Shown here: positions 1 through 8,253 of the stretch, in pieces | How the letters are laid out: the number at the start of each line of letters is the position of its first letter | Position numbering within the stretch: the first letter of the stretch is position 1 | NCBI GenBank assembly: GCA_003155495.1 | Contig: PMDB01000094.1 | Span: 1 to 43,152, forward strand | Source: Ignavibacteriota bacterium | GTDB lineage: Bacteria > Bacteroidota > Ignavibacteria > UBA10030 | Direction of reading: 5' to 3' | DNA: 43,152 nucleotides | Program-made: the position numbers and the translations under genes | Notes under the pieces: model-generated | What the model saw: only the letters and a program-made list of their open reading frames with translations | What the model was told of the DNA's origin: nothing | The model's database searches: none

Positions 1-497
1 ACGAAGCCCTTCGCGAATACGGTAACTCTGGTGCGGCTATGAAATCTCCGGAAGAACGGGCTGAAACATATTACAATGCAGGAAACTCTTTGTATCGTTC
101 GAATAAGTACCAAGAAGCGGTTGAGGCATACAAACACTCACTCAAATTAAATCCCAACGATGACGATACGCGGTATAACCTTCAAATGGCACGTGCAAAA
201 CTGAAGCAGCAGGAACAACAAAAGCAGCAGAAGAAAGATCAAAAACAAGATCAGCGGCAAGATCAGAAAAAAGATCAGCAGCAACAAAATCAACAGCAGA
301 ACCAAGAACAGAACCAACAACAAAAACAAGAGCAAGCGAAACAAGATCAGACGCAGCAACAGACCCAGAAAAAGAATCAGATGCCGAAACAAGAAGCTGA
401 TCGCATCTTAGAGGCACTCCGTAACAACGAAAAGGAAATTCAAAAGAACCTCCGTAAACGGGAAGCAGTGAAAGTGAAAGTGGAGAAGGATTGGTAG
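1..497 (+). CDS. batC: BatC-like TPR protein, 5' end outside the window
   Basis: The reading frame is open from base 3, so the first ATG at 39 is probably internal and the gene starts upstream. A single visible TPR unit (about residues 10-45 from that ATG, with YYNAGNSLYRSNKYQEA and an LNPND turn) is followed by a very long Gln/Lys/Asp-rich tail and a charged C-terminus. This matches BatC of the Bacteroidota aerotolerance (Bat) operon, and batD and batE follow directly on the same strand, which supports the call. Bat proteins are thought to act at the cell envelope in stress tolerance; the molecular role of BatC is not known. The Gln-rich tail is built from short repeated codon blocks and gives long spurious open frames on the opposite strand. 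Confidence 0.8.
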   Translation, partial: EALREYGNSGAAMKSPEERAETYYNAGNSLYRSNKYQEAVEAYKHSLKLNPNDDDTRYNLQMARAKLKQQEQQKQQKKDQKQDQRQDQKKDQQQQNQQQNQEQNQQQKQEQAKQDQTQQQTQKKNQMPKQEADRILEALRNNEKEIQKNLRKREAVKVKVEKDW

Positions 498-573
498 GAT
501 TGGATCGTTGAGCAGCTGGCAAAGAGCAATAAACTGTGCGTTAAGAGCCAACAGCGAAAAGCCAGAAAGAAAA

Positions 574-2418
574 ATGATAGATCAAAAAAGAAAATATTAT
601 CCACATATTATCGGCTTATTCGTTGTTCTATTCTCTGCTGTCTCTCTCCGAGCACAGGATGGTATATTTACTGCGGCAGCGGATCCGATGAAAGTTGCAG
701 CGGGTGAGCAATTTCAATTGACATTTACATTCAATGGAAGCGATGTCAATAGTGTTCGTAATCTAAAAGCTCCGGACTTCAATCAATTTGTTGTCATATC
801 GGGTCCGAATCAGTCGACCAATATGCAATGGATCAATGGCCAAATGTCGGGTTCGATTGCTTTTACCTATATTCTCTATGCTCGGCAAGCAGGTAAATTC
901 ACTATCGGTTCAGCGGTAATTGATTACAAAGGTAAAGCAATTACATCAAATACGATTCAAATTGAAGTCACGCAGGGCAAACCAAAGCAGCAACAAAAAC
1001 AACCCGATCAACCAGGCGCTGATATTGGTGATAATTTGATCGTGAGAGCTTTTTCCGACAAACAGCGTGTTCGACTAGGTGAACAATTGATTGTAACATT
1101 CAAGCTGTATACACGCGTATCGGTTTCCGGCTATAATCTTGCAAAAGCGCCTGCGTTTGACGGTTTTTGGGGTGAAGATTTTGAAATGGCGAAGCAGCCC
1201 AACCAAACGAATGAAACTCTCAATGGCAAACAATATCGTTCTGTGGTGATGAAAAAGACAGCGTTGTTTGCAACACAAGCCGGTAATTTGAAGATTGCAC
1301 CGCTCGAAGTTCGCTGCGCTGTGCAAGTGCAGACAAAACGACGGGGCAACGACCCGTTTGATCAGTTTTTTAATGATCCGTTTTTCCAACAAGTTCAGAC
1401 AACGAATCTGGATGTGAAATCCAATCCGCTCTCAATTACCGTTGATCCTCTCCCGATCAATGCGCCGTCTGGGTTTTCTGGTGCTATCGGACGGTTTACA
1501 TTCAATGCAAGTGTGGACAAACTCAGTGTAAAGGCTGGTGATCCCATTACATTGAAAGTAACTATATCGGGTTCCGGCAATATCAAGTTGGTGACACTTC
1601 CCAAACCGCAATTGCCTACCGATATCGAATCGTACGAGCCGAAAATTTCAGAGGATATTTCACGCGATGGCGGTATTATTCGCGGAAGGAAAACGGCCGA
1701 GTATCTGCTCATCCCGCGCAATGCTGGTCAGCGTGTTCTCGAGCCGATGCCGTTTGTTTATTTCGACCTCGACAGGAAAGAATATATTACGCTTCGTTCT
1801 CCACGGTTCGAGTTTTCCATCGAACCCGGCAAAGAGTATTCCGGTAGCAGCGCCAGTACTATATCGAAAGAAGATGTTCGGATACTCGGTGAAGATATTC
1901 GTTTTCTTAAACTTTCTATCGGGACTCTCCAGCAGAAAAATGAAGAAGGTTCTACAGAATGGTTTGTAATTGGTATGGTATTGCCGCCATTGATATTTGC
2001 CGCAGCATGGTTCTTCCGCAAGCGGATGGAAAAAATCTATGGAGATATGCCGCGGCTTCTGTTTGAGACAGCAGGACGTGAAGCATCGCATCGCCTCAAG
2101 AAAGCACGTGCACTCCTTGAACAGGGGAACACCGAAAGTTATCATGCCGAGATTCTCAAGGCGCTGACAGAATACCTGGAGCATAAACTCAGAACTGCGA
2201 AAGCCGACTTTGTCATGGACACAGCAGTTACACAATTACAGCACTGCGGTGTGAAGGAAGAAGTGATTCAATCATTGAAAACGTGTATGGAACGCGCAGA
2301 ATTTGTTCGTTTTGCGCCGAGTTCCGATACAACTGAAACGCGAAAGGAATTACTCGATGTAGCTGCAGGTGCGATCAATGGTATTGAGCAGACCTTTAGT
2401 AAGCGAGGTGCGTCATGA
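574..2418 (+). CDS. batD: BatD family protein (oxygen tolerance)
   Basis: About 614 residues. The frame is open from a TTG at 508, but the ATG at 574 is preferred: it follows a purine-rich AGAAAG and opens directly into a signal peptide (MIDQKRKYYP, a hydrophobic stretch, then LRAQ). The middle is beta-rich and holds repeated immunoglobulin-like segments. One membrane helix lies near the C-terminus (WFVIGMVLPPLIFAAAWFF), followed by a cytoplasmic helical tail. This is the layout of BatD: exported bulk, single anchor, short inner tail. The gene lies between batC and batE and its stop overlaps the batE start (ATGA), so the three are very likely co-transcribed. A role in aerotolerance is family knowledge; the biochemical activity is unknown. 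Confidence 0.88.
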   Translation: MIDQKRKYYPHIIGLFVVLFSAVSLRAQDGIFTAAADPMKVAAGEQFQLTFTFNGSDVNSVRNLKAPDFNQFVVISGPNQSTNMQWINGQMSGSIAFTYILYARQAGKFTIGSAVIDYKGKAITSNTIQIEVTQGKPKQQQKQPDQPGADIGDNLIVRAFSDKQRVRLGEQLIVTFKLYTRVSVSGYNLAKAPAFDGFWGEDFEMAKQPNQTNETLNGKQYRSVVMKKTALFATQAGNLKIAPLEVRCAVQVQTKRRGNDPFDQFFNDPFFQQVQTTNLDVKSNPLSITVDPLPINAPSGFSGAIGRFTFNASVDKLSVKAGDPITLKVTISGSGNIKLVTLPKPQLPTDIESYEPKISEDISRDGGIIRGRKTAEYLLIPRNAGQRVLEPMPFVYFDLDRKEYITLRSPRFEFSIEPGKEYSGSSASTISKEDVRILGEDIRFLKLSIGTLQQKNEEGSTEWFVIGMVLPPLIFAAAWFFRKRMEKIYGDMPRLLFETAGREASHRLKKARALLEQGNTESYHAEILKALTEYLEHKLRTAKADFVMDTAVTQLQHCGVKEEVIQSLKTCMERAEFVRFAPSSDTTETRKELLDVAAGAINGIEQTFSKRGAS

Positions 2419-3179
2419 AACATACTCAATGGATTCTTATTGTCGGAATCAATGCCTTGTTCGCGAGCGCGGGATGGGCGCAAACTTCGGAAGATGTTTT
2501 CAATCGCGGAAACGAATTGTACCGCGCAGCGAATTATCAAAATGCGGCAAAAGAATATGAACAGATCATCAAACAAGGATACACAAGCGCCGAACTCTAT
2601 TATAATCTTGGCAATGCGTATTATCGGAATGAACAACTTGCACGGGCAATTCTCTCCTATGAACGCGCCGCTCAATTGCATCCGAACGATCCCGACATAA
2701 CGCACAACCTCAAACTGGTGTATCTTAAAACCATCGATCGCATCGAGCCGGTGCCGGATATGTTCTTTATTCAATGGATGCGCGCTGTTGGTTCTTTGAT
2801 ATCTCGAGAAATAGTGCGATTTCTCTTCCTTCTAAGTTGGGTACTGCTCTTTGGATCGCTCGCAATGATGTACTTCATTTTGCGGCCAGATATCCTGCGT
2901 GTTGCTCGGATTATATTCTTCGTTTCCTTCGTTTCGGTTGTTCTCTGGGCCGCAATGTTGGGCATTCAATCATTTCAAGAGACAAGACAGGATAAGGCAA
3001 TCATCACTGCACAGATTGTCACTGCAAAGTCATCCCCAGACGATAAAAGTGTGGATGCATTTGTTATTCATGAAGGTGTGAAGGTGAAACTCACCGATGT
3101 AGTTGGTGGTTGGGTGAAGATTACACTTGTCGATGGAAAAGTTGGTTGGATTCCTGCCGATCAGTGTGAACGAATATAA
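2415..3179 (+). CDS. batE: BatE family protein: TPR, two membrane helices, SH3-like domain
   Basis: 254 residues, ATG overlapping the batD stop. Residues 1-23 form a signal peptide ending in GWAQ. Residues 25-105 hold tandem TPR units (FNRGNELYRAANYQNAAKEY and LYYNLGNAYYRNEQLARA). Two membrane helices span about 135-155 and 165-184. The C-terminal 60 residues form a bacterial SH3-like domain ending in GWVKITLVDGKVGWIPA. This order is typical of BatE. TPRs suggest partner binding in the periplasm, probably with other Bat proteins, and the SH3-like fold may contact cell wall or partners; both are inferences. It is the last gene of the Bat run: the next gene is convergent. Confidence 0.88.
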   Translation: MKHTQWILIVGINALFASAGWAQTSEDVFNRGNELYRAANYQNAAKEYEQIIKQGYTSAELYYNLGNAYYRNEQLARAILSYERAAQLHPNDPDITHNLKLVYLKTIDRIEPVPDMFFIQWMRAVGSLISREIVRFLFLLSWVLLFGSLAMMYFILRPDILRVARIIFFVSFVSVVLWAAMLGIQSFQETRQDKAIITAQIVTAKSSPDDKSVDAFVIHEGVKVKLTDVVGGWVKITLVDGKVGWIPADQCERI

Positions 3180-3227
3180 AAGAATTTGTCGAACAGTGTC
3201 GTCAAAAATTTTACCTCGACGGTATAA

Positions 3228-3260
3228 CAAAAAAGTGTTAAGAAAAAACGCTAAACACTA
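3228..3260 (-). terminator. Probable intrinsic terminator of the response-regulator gene
   Basis: Read on the minus strand, AGTGTT (3259-3254) and AACACT (3239-3234) form a 6-bp stem with a 14-nt loop, followed at once by a run of six T. It sits about 60 bp past the stop of the minus-strand regulator gene and between convergent genes. The stem is short and AT-rich, so the call is moderate. Confidence 0.5.
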
Positions 3261-3320
3261 CTCACCAAAAAAGAAACATTTCGAGTACCGTCACAGTATT
3301 TTTAGTGAACGAGGAATACC

Positions 3321-4682
3321 CTATCCAAGTGCATGTTTTATCGTCGCTTCCAAGGATTCCTTGGTAAAAGGTTTAGGCAGGTATGCCTTCACACCGAGTT
3401 GTTTAGCGCTTCTGACGAAGAACTCGCCTTCCATCGAACTCATTAATACAAATGCAATGGATTTTAGTTTTTCTCCGTACGTGCCTGCTGCGATCTTTTC
3501 GTAGAATGTAAAACCGCTCATAACGCCAGCGCCAAGATTCACATCGCTGATAATGAGAGAGGGCGAAACCTTTTCCATCTCCGTCAACGCACTTTCTGCA
3601 TTGACTGCTGTGATAACATTGAGGTATGTTTTCCTAAGAATATGTTCGACATATTTGCGGATAGAGGGGTCGTCATCAATGACAACGATGACGGCGGTCT
3701 CATCCGGTAGGCCTAATTCCTTCTTAATTCGCTTGGTAATGGAATCGTGTTCATCATCCGAAATCTTAAAGAACTGCTGGAGGTTCTTGAGATGTACAGA
3801 GTCCTCATCCGTGGGCTTGCCGGTTTGCCAAAGTGTTCGCACCGCATCAATATAAGCGCTCACTTGTACCGACCGCTCCACTTCCATATGTTCTGTATCG
3901 CTGATGGAGAAGGATATTTTTAGGGATTGAAGAAGTGAGGATTGCATTTCTGCTGGAACAGCAAGTTGTATCATCAGCTTCATAAGCGTTCGGTAGGCAT
4001 CAATTTCTTGTTGTTTTGTTTTCTCTCGCTCGCGTTCTAAAAGAGTATTGCGTTCTTCTTCCATCTGCTGCACCAGTTCTTCCTGGACACGCTTTTGTTC
4101 CTCCTTCATCTTGAGAAATGCCTCATCCTGAATTTGTTTCCGCTCGGCCTCGACTCGGATTACTTCTGCTCCAGTAGCTGAACCAGCAGAAGATGTTCCT
4201 GGTGTTGCTTGCTGAATTTGCGCAATCAGCCTTTTTTCAAGTTCCTCAATACGCCGTGCTGTATCTTTTTCAATGGCGTTCAAATCCTTATGCGCCACCT
4301 CTTGCACTTCATTCACGGACGCTTTACGGGCGCGGTCTTCCAGTACCTGTTCTGTTTTCTCTTCCTGCTTTCGTTTCTGATTCTCAAGTTCTTGCTGTTT
4401 ATAGAATTCTTTTAGGCGGCGCTTGACTTCCTGATCCACTTGTTCAGCGGCCTGTTGTTTTGCTTCACGCACGGCAACCTCACGTTCTTTCTCCATCATC
4501 ATAATGAGAATGCGTTCTTCATACGCGCGCGCGTAGATGTTTTTGATGTCAAACTCGTAAACTTTGCGGATACGATCCAGTGCGTCGTCAAGCTTTTTTG
4601 CTTTTACATCTTCGTCCACTTGGCGTAATAAAGCCGAGACACGAGCATTGCGTTCCTCAGGTGCTAATAACGATGTTGGCAT
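3321..4682 (-). CDS. Coiled-coil protein with C-terminal response-regulator receiver domain
   Basis: 453 residues from the ATG at 4682, chosen because AGGAG lies 8 nt upstream; the frame stays open to 4808 but without a comparable ribosome site. The N-terminal third (VSALLRQVDEDVKAKKLDDAL...) is helical and resembles a TPR-like segment. Residues about 85-230 are a charged, Gln/Glu/Lys-rich coiled coil. The last 125 residues are a CheY-like receiver: acidic pocket VIDDD, phospho-acceptor D380 in LIISDVNLG, a Ser/Thr position in VLMSS, and K437 in LPKPF. No DNA-binding domain is present, so output is probably by protein contact or oligomerisation through the coiled coil. No histidine kinase is adjacent. 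It stands alone downstream of an aminotransferase gene. Confidence 0.85.
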   Translation of the reverse strand: MPTSLLAPEERNARVSALLRQVDEDVKAKKLDDALDRIRKVYEFDIKNIYARAYEERILIMMMEKEREVAVREAKQQAAEQVDQEVKRRLKEFYKQQELENQKRKQEEKTEQVLEDRARKASVNEVQEVAHKDLNAIEKDTARRIEELEKRLIAQIQQATPGTSSAGSATGAEVIRVEAERKQIQDEAFLKMKEEQKRVQEELVQQMEEERNTLLEREREKTKQQEIDAYRTLMKLMIQLAVPAEMQSSLLQSLKISFSISDTEHMEVERSVQVSAYIDAVRTLWQTGKPTDEDSVHLKNLQQFFKISDDEHDSITKRIKKELGLPDETAVIVVIDDDPSIRKYVEHILRKTYLNVITAVNAESALTEMEKVSPSLIISDVNLGAGVMSGFTFYEKIAAGTYGEKLKSIAFVLMSSMEGEFFVRSAKQLGVKAYLPKPFTKESLEATIKHALG

Positions 4683-4863
4683 ATGAAATTCTCCTGTGTG
4701 AAAAACATCCATACGAAAGTAGACGAATTTGGGAAAAGAGTCAACTTTTGCGTATAGAAGTACTATGAACAAACTTGCAAAACCGGAACATTCCACGTAT
4801 ATGTTCAAATTCTTAAGAGATATTCACTCTTGACAAGGGCTGTCGTCCTTTGATCTGCGATAA

Positions 4864-6033
4864 CTATTTTTCTTTGATAAATTGATGTAGCCGCAGTATA
4901 GCATCATCGAAAAGACCCGAAATCGGCAGAAGGCTTATCACAATGCACGATTTTTGTACCATGTCAAAAAAGTGTCCCGGTTGTACGAGGATATTTTGGT
5001 GAGTAAGAATTTCTTCAGCCCAAGTGTCGTCACTGTACTTTTGCGGAAGCTGGAGAATGGCATTCCACCCGCCTTCGACTCGAAGCAGCGACGTACTTGA
5101 ATCCGTAAAAACTTTTTGCAATAGTCGATAGTTCGTCTGAATCCGCAAGCAAATTTGATTCCTGATGTCTGAAGAACAGCGAAGAAGTTTTGGAAGTGCG
5201 ACTTGTATAGGTGTATTGACCGAGAGAAACGTGTCGGCAATGATATCCAGTCGATTGAGAGCTTCGTTTCGTTGTTGAAGATTACCGTCAACAACAATCC
5301 ATGAGAGTTTGAGTTGAGGAAGGCCCAAAAGTTTTGAGATGCCGTTCAGTGAGAATAACGGTACAAAAGATTGAGAGGTCAAAATGGTTGCGCAGTCTAT
5401 GTCTGGTGAAATATTATACGATCCAAAGACTTCATCTGCAATGAGAGAGGAGTGATGTTTCGAAGCAAGAGAACATATCTGGTCAAATTCATTCTGCTTG
5501 AGGTACGAACCTGTGGGATTGTTTGGATGAACAAGAAGTATGGCTTTTGTCCTATCTGAGAATTGCGCTTGAAGAGACGGGAAGTCAGTATGCCATTCAC
5601 CATCGTACGCGAGTCGATACGAGCGGAGTGTGATATCGTTCAGTTGACACAGATACTCAAACAACGGATAGCTTGGTTGAGGGACTATGACCTCATCGCC
5701 GACATTGCAGAGGAGTTTGAAGAGATATGAATATGCTTCACTCGTACTTGATGCAAGCATAATTTGTTCAGGTGTGATGTCAATACCGTGAACGGCATAA
5801 TATTCTGCTATAGCTTTTCGAGTGCTGAGAAGCCCGCGTGTTTCAGGTTGGTACAATAGTATGGATGGTTCGGTAAACGCGCTAAGAATTTCTTCGGTTG
5901 GATAAAAAAACTCGCATCTCGTAGGGTTCGACTCGGTAAGATCGGTAATCGATTCTCCTCGAAGATGTTTCTCTGATGCTAAACTGGAAAGTCGGTTAGG
6001 AGTAGTATTCCAATCTGTGCGTGAAGAGAACAT
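4864..6033 (-). CDS. PLP-dependent aminotransferase, class I/II
   Basis: 389 residues, ATG at 6033. Fold-type I landmarks are in order: substrate-pocket SNPT near residue 36, the cofactor region ASSTSEAYSYL (94-104), HPNNPTG at 169-175, the PLP-ring Asp in ADEVF (D200) and the Schiff-base lysine K234 in NGISKLLGLP. Length is normal for the family. It is cytosolic and should transfer an amino group between an amino acid and a 2-oxo acid, but the substrate cannot be read from sequence. The relationship to aspartate/alanine/tyrosine-type enzymes is clear; a specific name is not. It lies downstream of typA on the same strand with a 165-bp gap, so it may have its own promoter. Confidence 0.88.
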   Translation of the reverse strand: MFSSRTDWNTTPNRLSSLASEKHLRGESITDLTESNPTRCEFFYPTEEILSAFTEPSILLYQPETRGLLSTRKAIAEYYAVHGIDITPEQIMLASSTSEAYSYLFKLLCNVGDEVIVPQPSYPLFEYLCQLNDITLRSYRLAYDGEWHTDFPSLQAQFSDRTKAILLVHPNNPTGSYLKQNEFDQICSLASKHHSSLIADEVFGSYNISPDIDCATILTSQSFVPLFSLNGISKLLGLPQLKLSWIVVDGNLQQRNEALNRLDIIADTFLSVNTPIQVALPKLLRCSSDIRNQICLRIQTNYRLLQKVFTDSSTSLLRVEGGWNAILQLPQKYSDDTWAEEILTHQNILVQPGHFFDMVQKSCIVISLLPISGLFDDAILRLHQFIKEK

Positions 6034-6198
6034 TTCTTCGAATCCGGGAACCTAGAGAACTGAAATTAAAATATAGGAAACAGAATACGTGAAAAGAACT
6101 TAAGAATAAACAACAAGTACCAATGGATTGTCGGGCAAAATCCCAGATTAAAAAAAAATCACTAAATCACTCATTCACCAAATCATTCAATCGCACTT
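6034..6198. other. Spacer between typA and the aminotransferase gene, with a degenerate short repeat
   Basis: The part next to typA (about 6150-6195) contains a poly-A stretch followed by imperfect direct repeats of the form AAATCAYT (AAATCACT, then ACTCATTCACC, then AAATCATTCAATC). No convincing stem-loop terminator for typA is visible. The repeat style resembles the ACTCATA-type tract at 20850-20920. Confidence 0.4.
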
Positions 6199-8049
6199 TT
6201 ATTCTTCTATAATTTCTGCTTTTTTCTTGGACATACGGTTGCGTTCATTGTGATCAAGATATTTTTTACGAAGACGTATGGACTTGGGAGTCACTTCCAC
6301 GTACTCATCTTCGCCAATCCATTCTATTGCCTGTTCGAGCGAAAGCCTCCGTGGTGGTTCAAGCCGTACTGCCTCATCGGAACCGGACGCGCGCATATTT
6401 GTTAATTGCTTTGTTTTGCATACATTCACAACCATATCATATTCGCGCGAATTTTCACCAACGATCATACCGGCATAAACCTTAATACCAGGCTCAATGA
6501 AAAATGTAGAACGTTCCTGCAATTTCCACATTCCGTATGCAACGGAATCGCCGTCTTCTAACACAATCAATGAACCGCGTGTTCGGTGTGCAAGTTCACC
6601 TTTGAACGGTTCATATCCTCGAAAAATGTGGTGCAGAATGCCGGTACCTTTTGTCTGTGTCATGAACTCTGATCGAAATCCGATCAACCCGCGTGCAGGA
6701 ACAAGAAATTCGAGGCGCGTGTTGCCTTGACTTTGAAGCATGTGCCGCATTTCGCCCTTCCGCTTGCCGAGATTTTCGATAACAACACCAACATGTTCAT
6801 CCGGCACGTCAATAATGACGTGTTCAATCGGTTCGCAGACAACATCAGCGATGCGCTTGAGAATGACTTCGGGGCGCGAGACTTGAAACTCGTACCCTTC
6901 ACGCCGCATCGTTTCAATAAGAATACCAAGATGCAATTCGCCTCTGCCGCTTACTTTAAAAACATCGGGTGAGTCCGTCAATTCGACTCGCAAGCTGACA
7001 TTGGAGCGAAGTTCGCGTGCCAATCGTTCGCCAAGGTGGCGCGTGGTGACATATTTTCCATCGAGTCCGGCAAACGGGGAGTTGTTCACGATAAAGTTCA
7101 TCGAAAGTGTCGGCTCTTCGATAGCAACAAATGGCAGCGGGGTTGGGTCAGATGCATCGGCAATAGTCTCGCCGATATCAACATCTTCCATTCCAGCAAC
7201 GGCAATAATATCGCCCGTTCCTGCTTCCTCGACTTCAATACGTTTCAGTCCTTGAAAAGTATAAATTTTTGTCACGCGCGCATCTTCCACTAATCCATCT
7301 CGATGAACAATCTTCATCTGTCCGCCGAGACGAATCTTGCCGCGCGACACACGACCAATGCCAAGTCGACCAAGATAGTCGTTGTAGTCGATTGTCGTCA
7401 CAAGCATCTGAAACGGACCTGTAGGATCTCCGGTAGGCGAGGGAACACAATTAATAATCGCTTCAAAGAGCGGTTCAAGATTGGTACTCTCTTGATCCAT
7501 TTCGTTTTTAGCGATTCCTTGTTTCGCAATGCAATAAATTGTGGGAAAATCCAGTTGCTGATCGTGCGCCCCAAGCGAGAGGAATAGTTCAAATACCTCG
7601 TCCAGGACCTGATGCGCACGTGCATCTTTTCTATCAATCTTGTTGATGACGACAATGGGACGGAGATCGAGATCAAGCGATTTCTTGAGCACGAACTTTG
7701 TACCCGGTAGCGGTCCTTCAGCGGCATCAACCAGCAGAAGGACACCATCGACCATCTTAAGTGTGCGTTCCACCTCACCGGAGAAATCAGAGTGACCTGG
7801 CGTATCCACAATATTGATTTTATAGATTTCACTTGTCTTCGGATCTTTGTACAACACTGCGGTGTTCTTTGCGAGAATCGTAATACCACGTTCTTTTTCT
7901 AAATCGTTTGAATCCATCACGCGCGTGCCCATATCCTGATTGGCACGGAACGTTCCTGTCTGTCTCAGCATAAAATCCACGAGCGTCGTTTTGCCATGGT
8001 CGACATGCGCGATAATGGCGATATTACGTATATTTTTGATTTCTTGCAT
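6199..8049 (-). CDS. typA: Ribosome-associated GTPase TypA/BipA
   Basis: 616 residues, usual family length. Translational-GTPase motifs are all present in the first 150 residues: G1 AHVDHGKTT, G2 RGITI, G3 DTPGHSDF, G4 NKID. Domain II (beta barrel), the EF-G-like domains III and V, and the TypA-specific C-terminal domain with GLIGFRSEFMT and RGSLIVLEDGDSVAYG follow. TypA binds the 70S ribosome in the manner of EF-G and helps 50S assembly and growth under stress or cold. The ATG at 8049 gives the canonical N-terminus just before the P-loop. A stem-loop with a T-rich tail lies 25 bp upstream of the start (see 8057-8101). Confidence 0.97.
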   Translation of the reverse strand: MQEIKNIRNIAIIAHVDHGKTTLVDFMLRQTGTFRANQDMGTRVMDSNDLEKERGITILAKNTAVLYKDPKTSEIYKINIVDTPGHSDFSGEVERTLKMVDGVLLLVDAAEGPLPGTKFVLKKSLDLDLRPIVVINKIDRKDARAHQVLDEVFELFLSLGAHDQQLDFPTIYCIAKQGIAKNEMDQESTNLEPLFEAIINCVPSPTGDPTGPFQMLVTTIDYNDYLGRLGIGRVSRGKIRLGGQMKIVHRDGLVEDARVTKIYTFQGLKRIEVEEAGTGDIIAVAGMEDVDIGETIADASDPTPLPFVAIEEPTLSMNFIVNNSPFAGLDGKYVTTRHLGERLARELRSNVSLRVELTDSPDVFKVSGRGELHLGILIETMRREGYEFQVSRPEVILKRIADVVCEPIEHVIIDVPDEHVGVVIENLGKRKGEMRHMLQSQGNTRLEFLVPARGLIGFRSEFMTQTKGTGILHHIFRGYEPFKGELAHRTRGSLIVLEDGDSVAYGMWKLQERSTFFIEPGIKVYAGMIVGENSREYDMVVNVCKTKQLTNMRASGSDEAVRLEPPRRLSLEQAIEWIGEDEYVEVTPKSIRLRKKYLDHNERNRMSKKKAEIIEE

Positions 8050-8056
8050 TCTTCCT

Positions 8057-8136
8057 CAATAGAAAATAAAAATGCCTCAGTCTCGACTTCCTTCCTGAGG
8101 CAAACGTAAGATAAGGATATTTCGCGAGAAAGTAAA
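8057..8136 (-). promoter_or_regulatory. Putative typA promoter and leader stem-loop
   Basis: On the minus strand a promoter-like pair TTTACT (8136-8131) and TATCTT (8113-8108) has a 17-bp spacer. The expected start of transcription falls at about 8101, where GCCTCAG (8101-8095) pairs perfectly with CTGAGGC (8080-8074) over a 14-nt loop, followed by ATTTTTATTTT. The RNA would therefore begin with a terminator-like hairpin placed 25 nt before the typA ATG. It may be an attenuator or a stabilising 5' hairpin. Each -10/-35 box matches the consensus at only four of six positions, so the promoter part is uncertain. Confidence 0.4.
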
Positions 8137-8199
8137 ACCTCCGAAGAGAGATGTATGAAGGTTCTTTCGGCTCGGCGAATATCTGGAAATCAAGACAAC

Positions 8200-8234
8200 A
8201 AAAAAAGCTGACCCTATTCAGGACCAGCTTTTGT
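8200..8234 (-). terminator. Intrinsic terminator after the barrel-protein gene
   Basis: Minus strand: AAAAGCTG (8234-8227 region) pairs with CAGCTTTT, with an extra CCT/AGG pairing inside across a small internal loop, and the stem runs into a T tract of seven. It begins about 20 bp after the stop at 8254. Clear stem plus T-run. Confidence 0.75.
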
Positions 8235-8253
8235 CGAATGAACAAAATTATTC

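Noticed and set aside
142-522. Long minus-strand frames over the batC tail
   Set aside because: They are translations of the Gln/Lys repeat on the other strand (poly-Leu/Phe/Ser) and have no start signals.
1660-2235. 191-codon minus-strand frame inside batD
   Set aside because: Shadow of a well-supported gene; no family pattern and no ribosome site.
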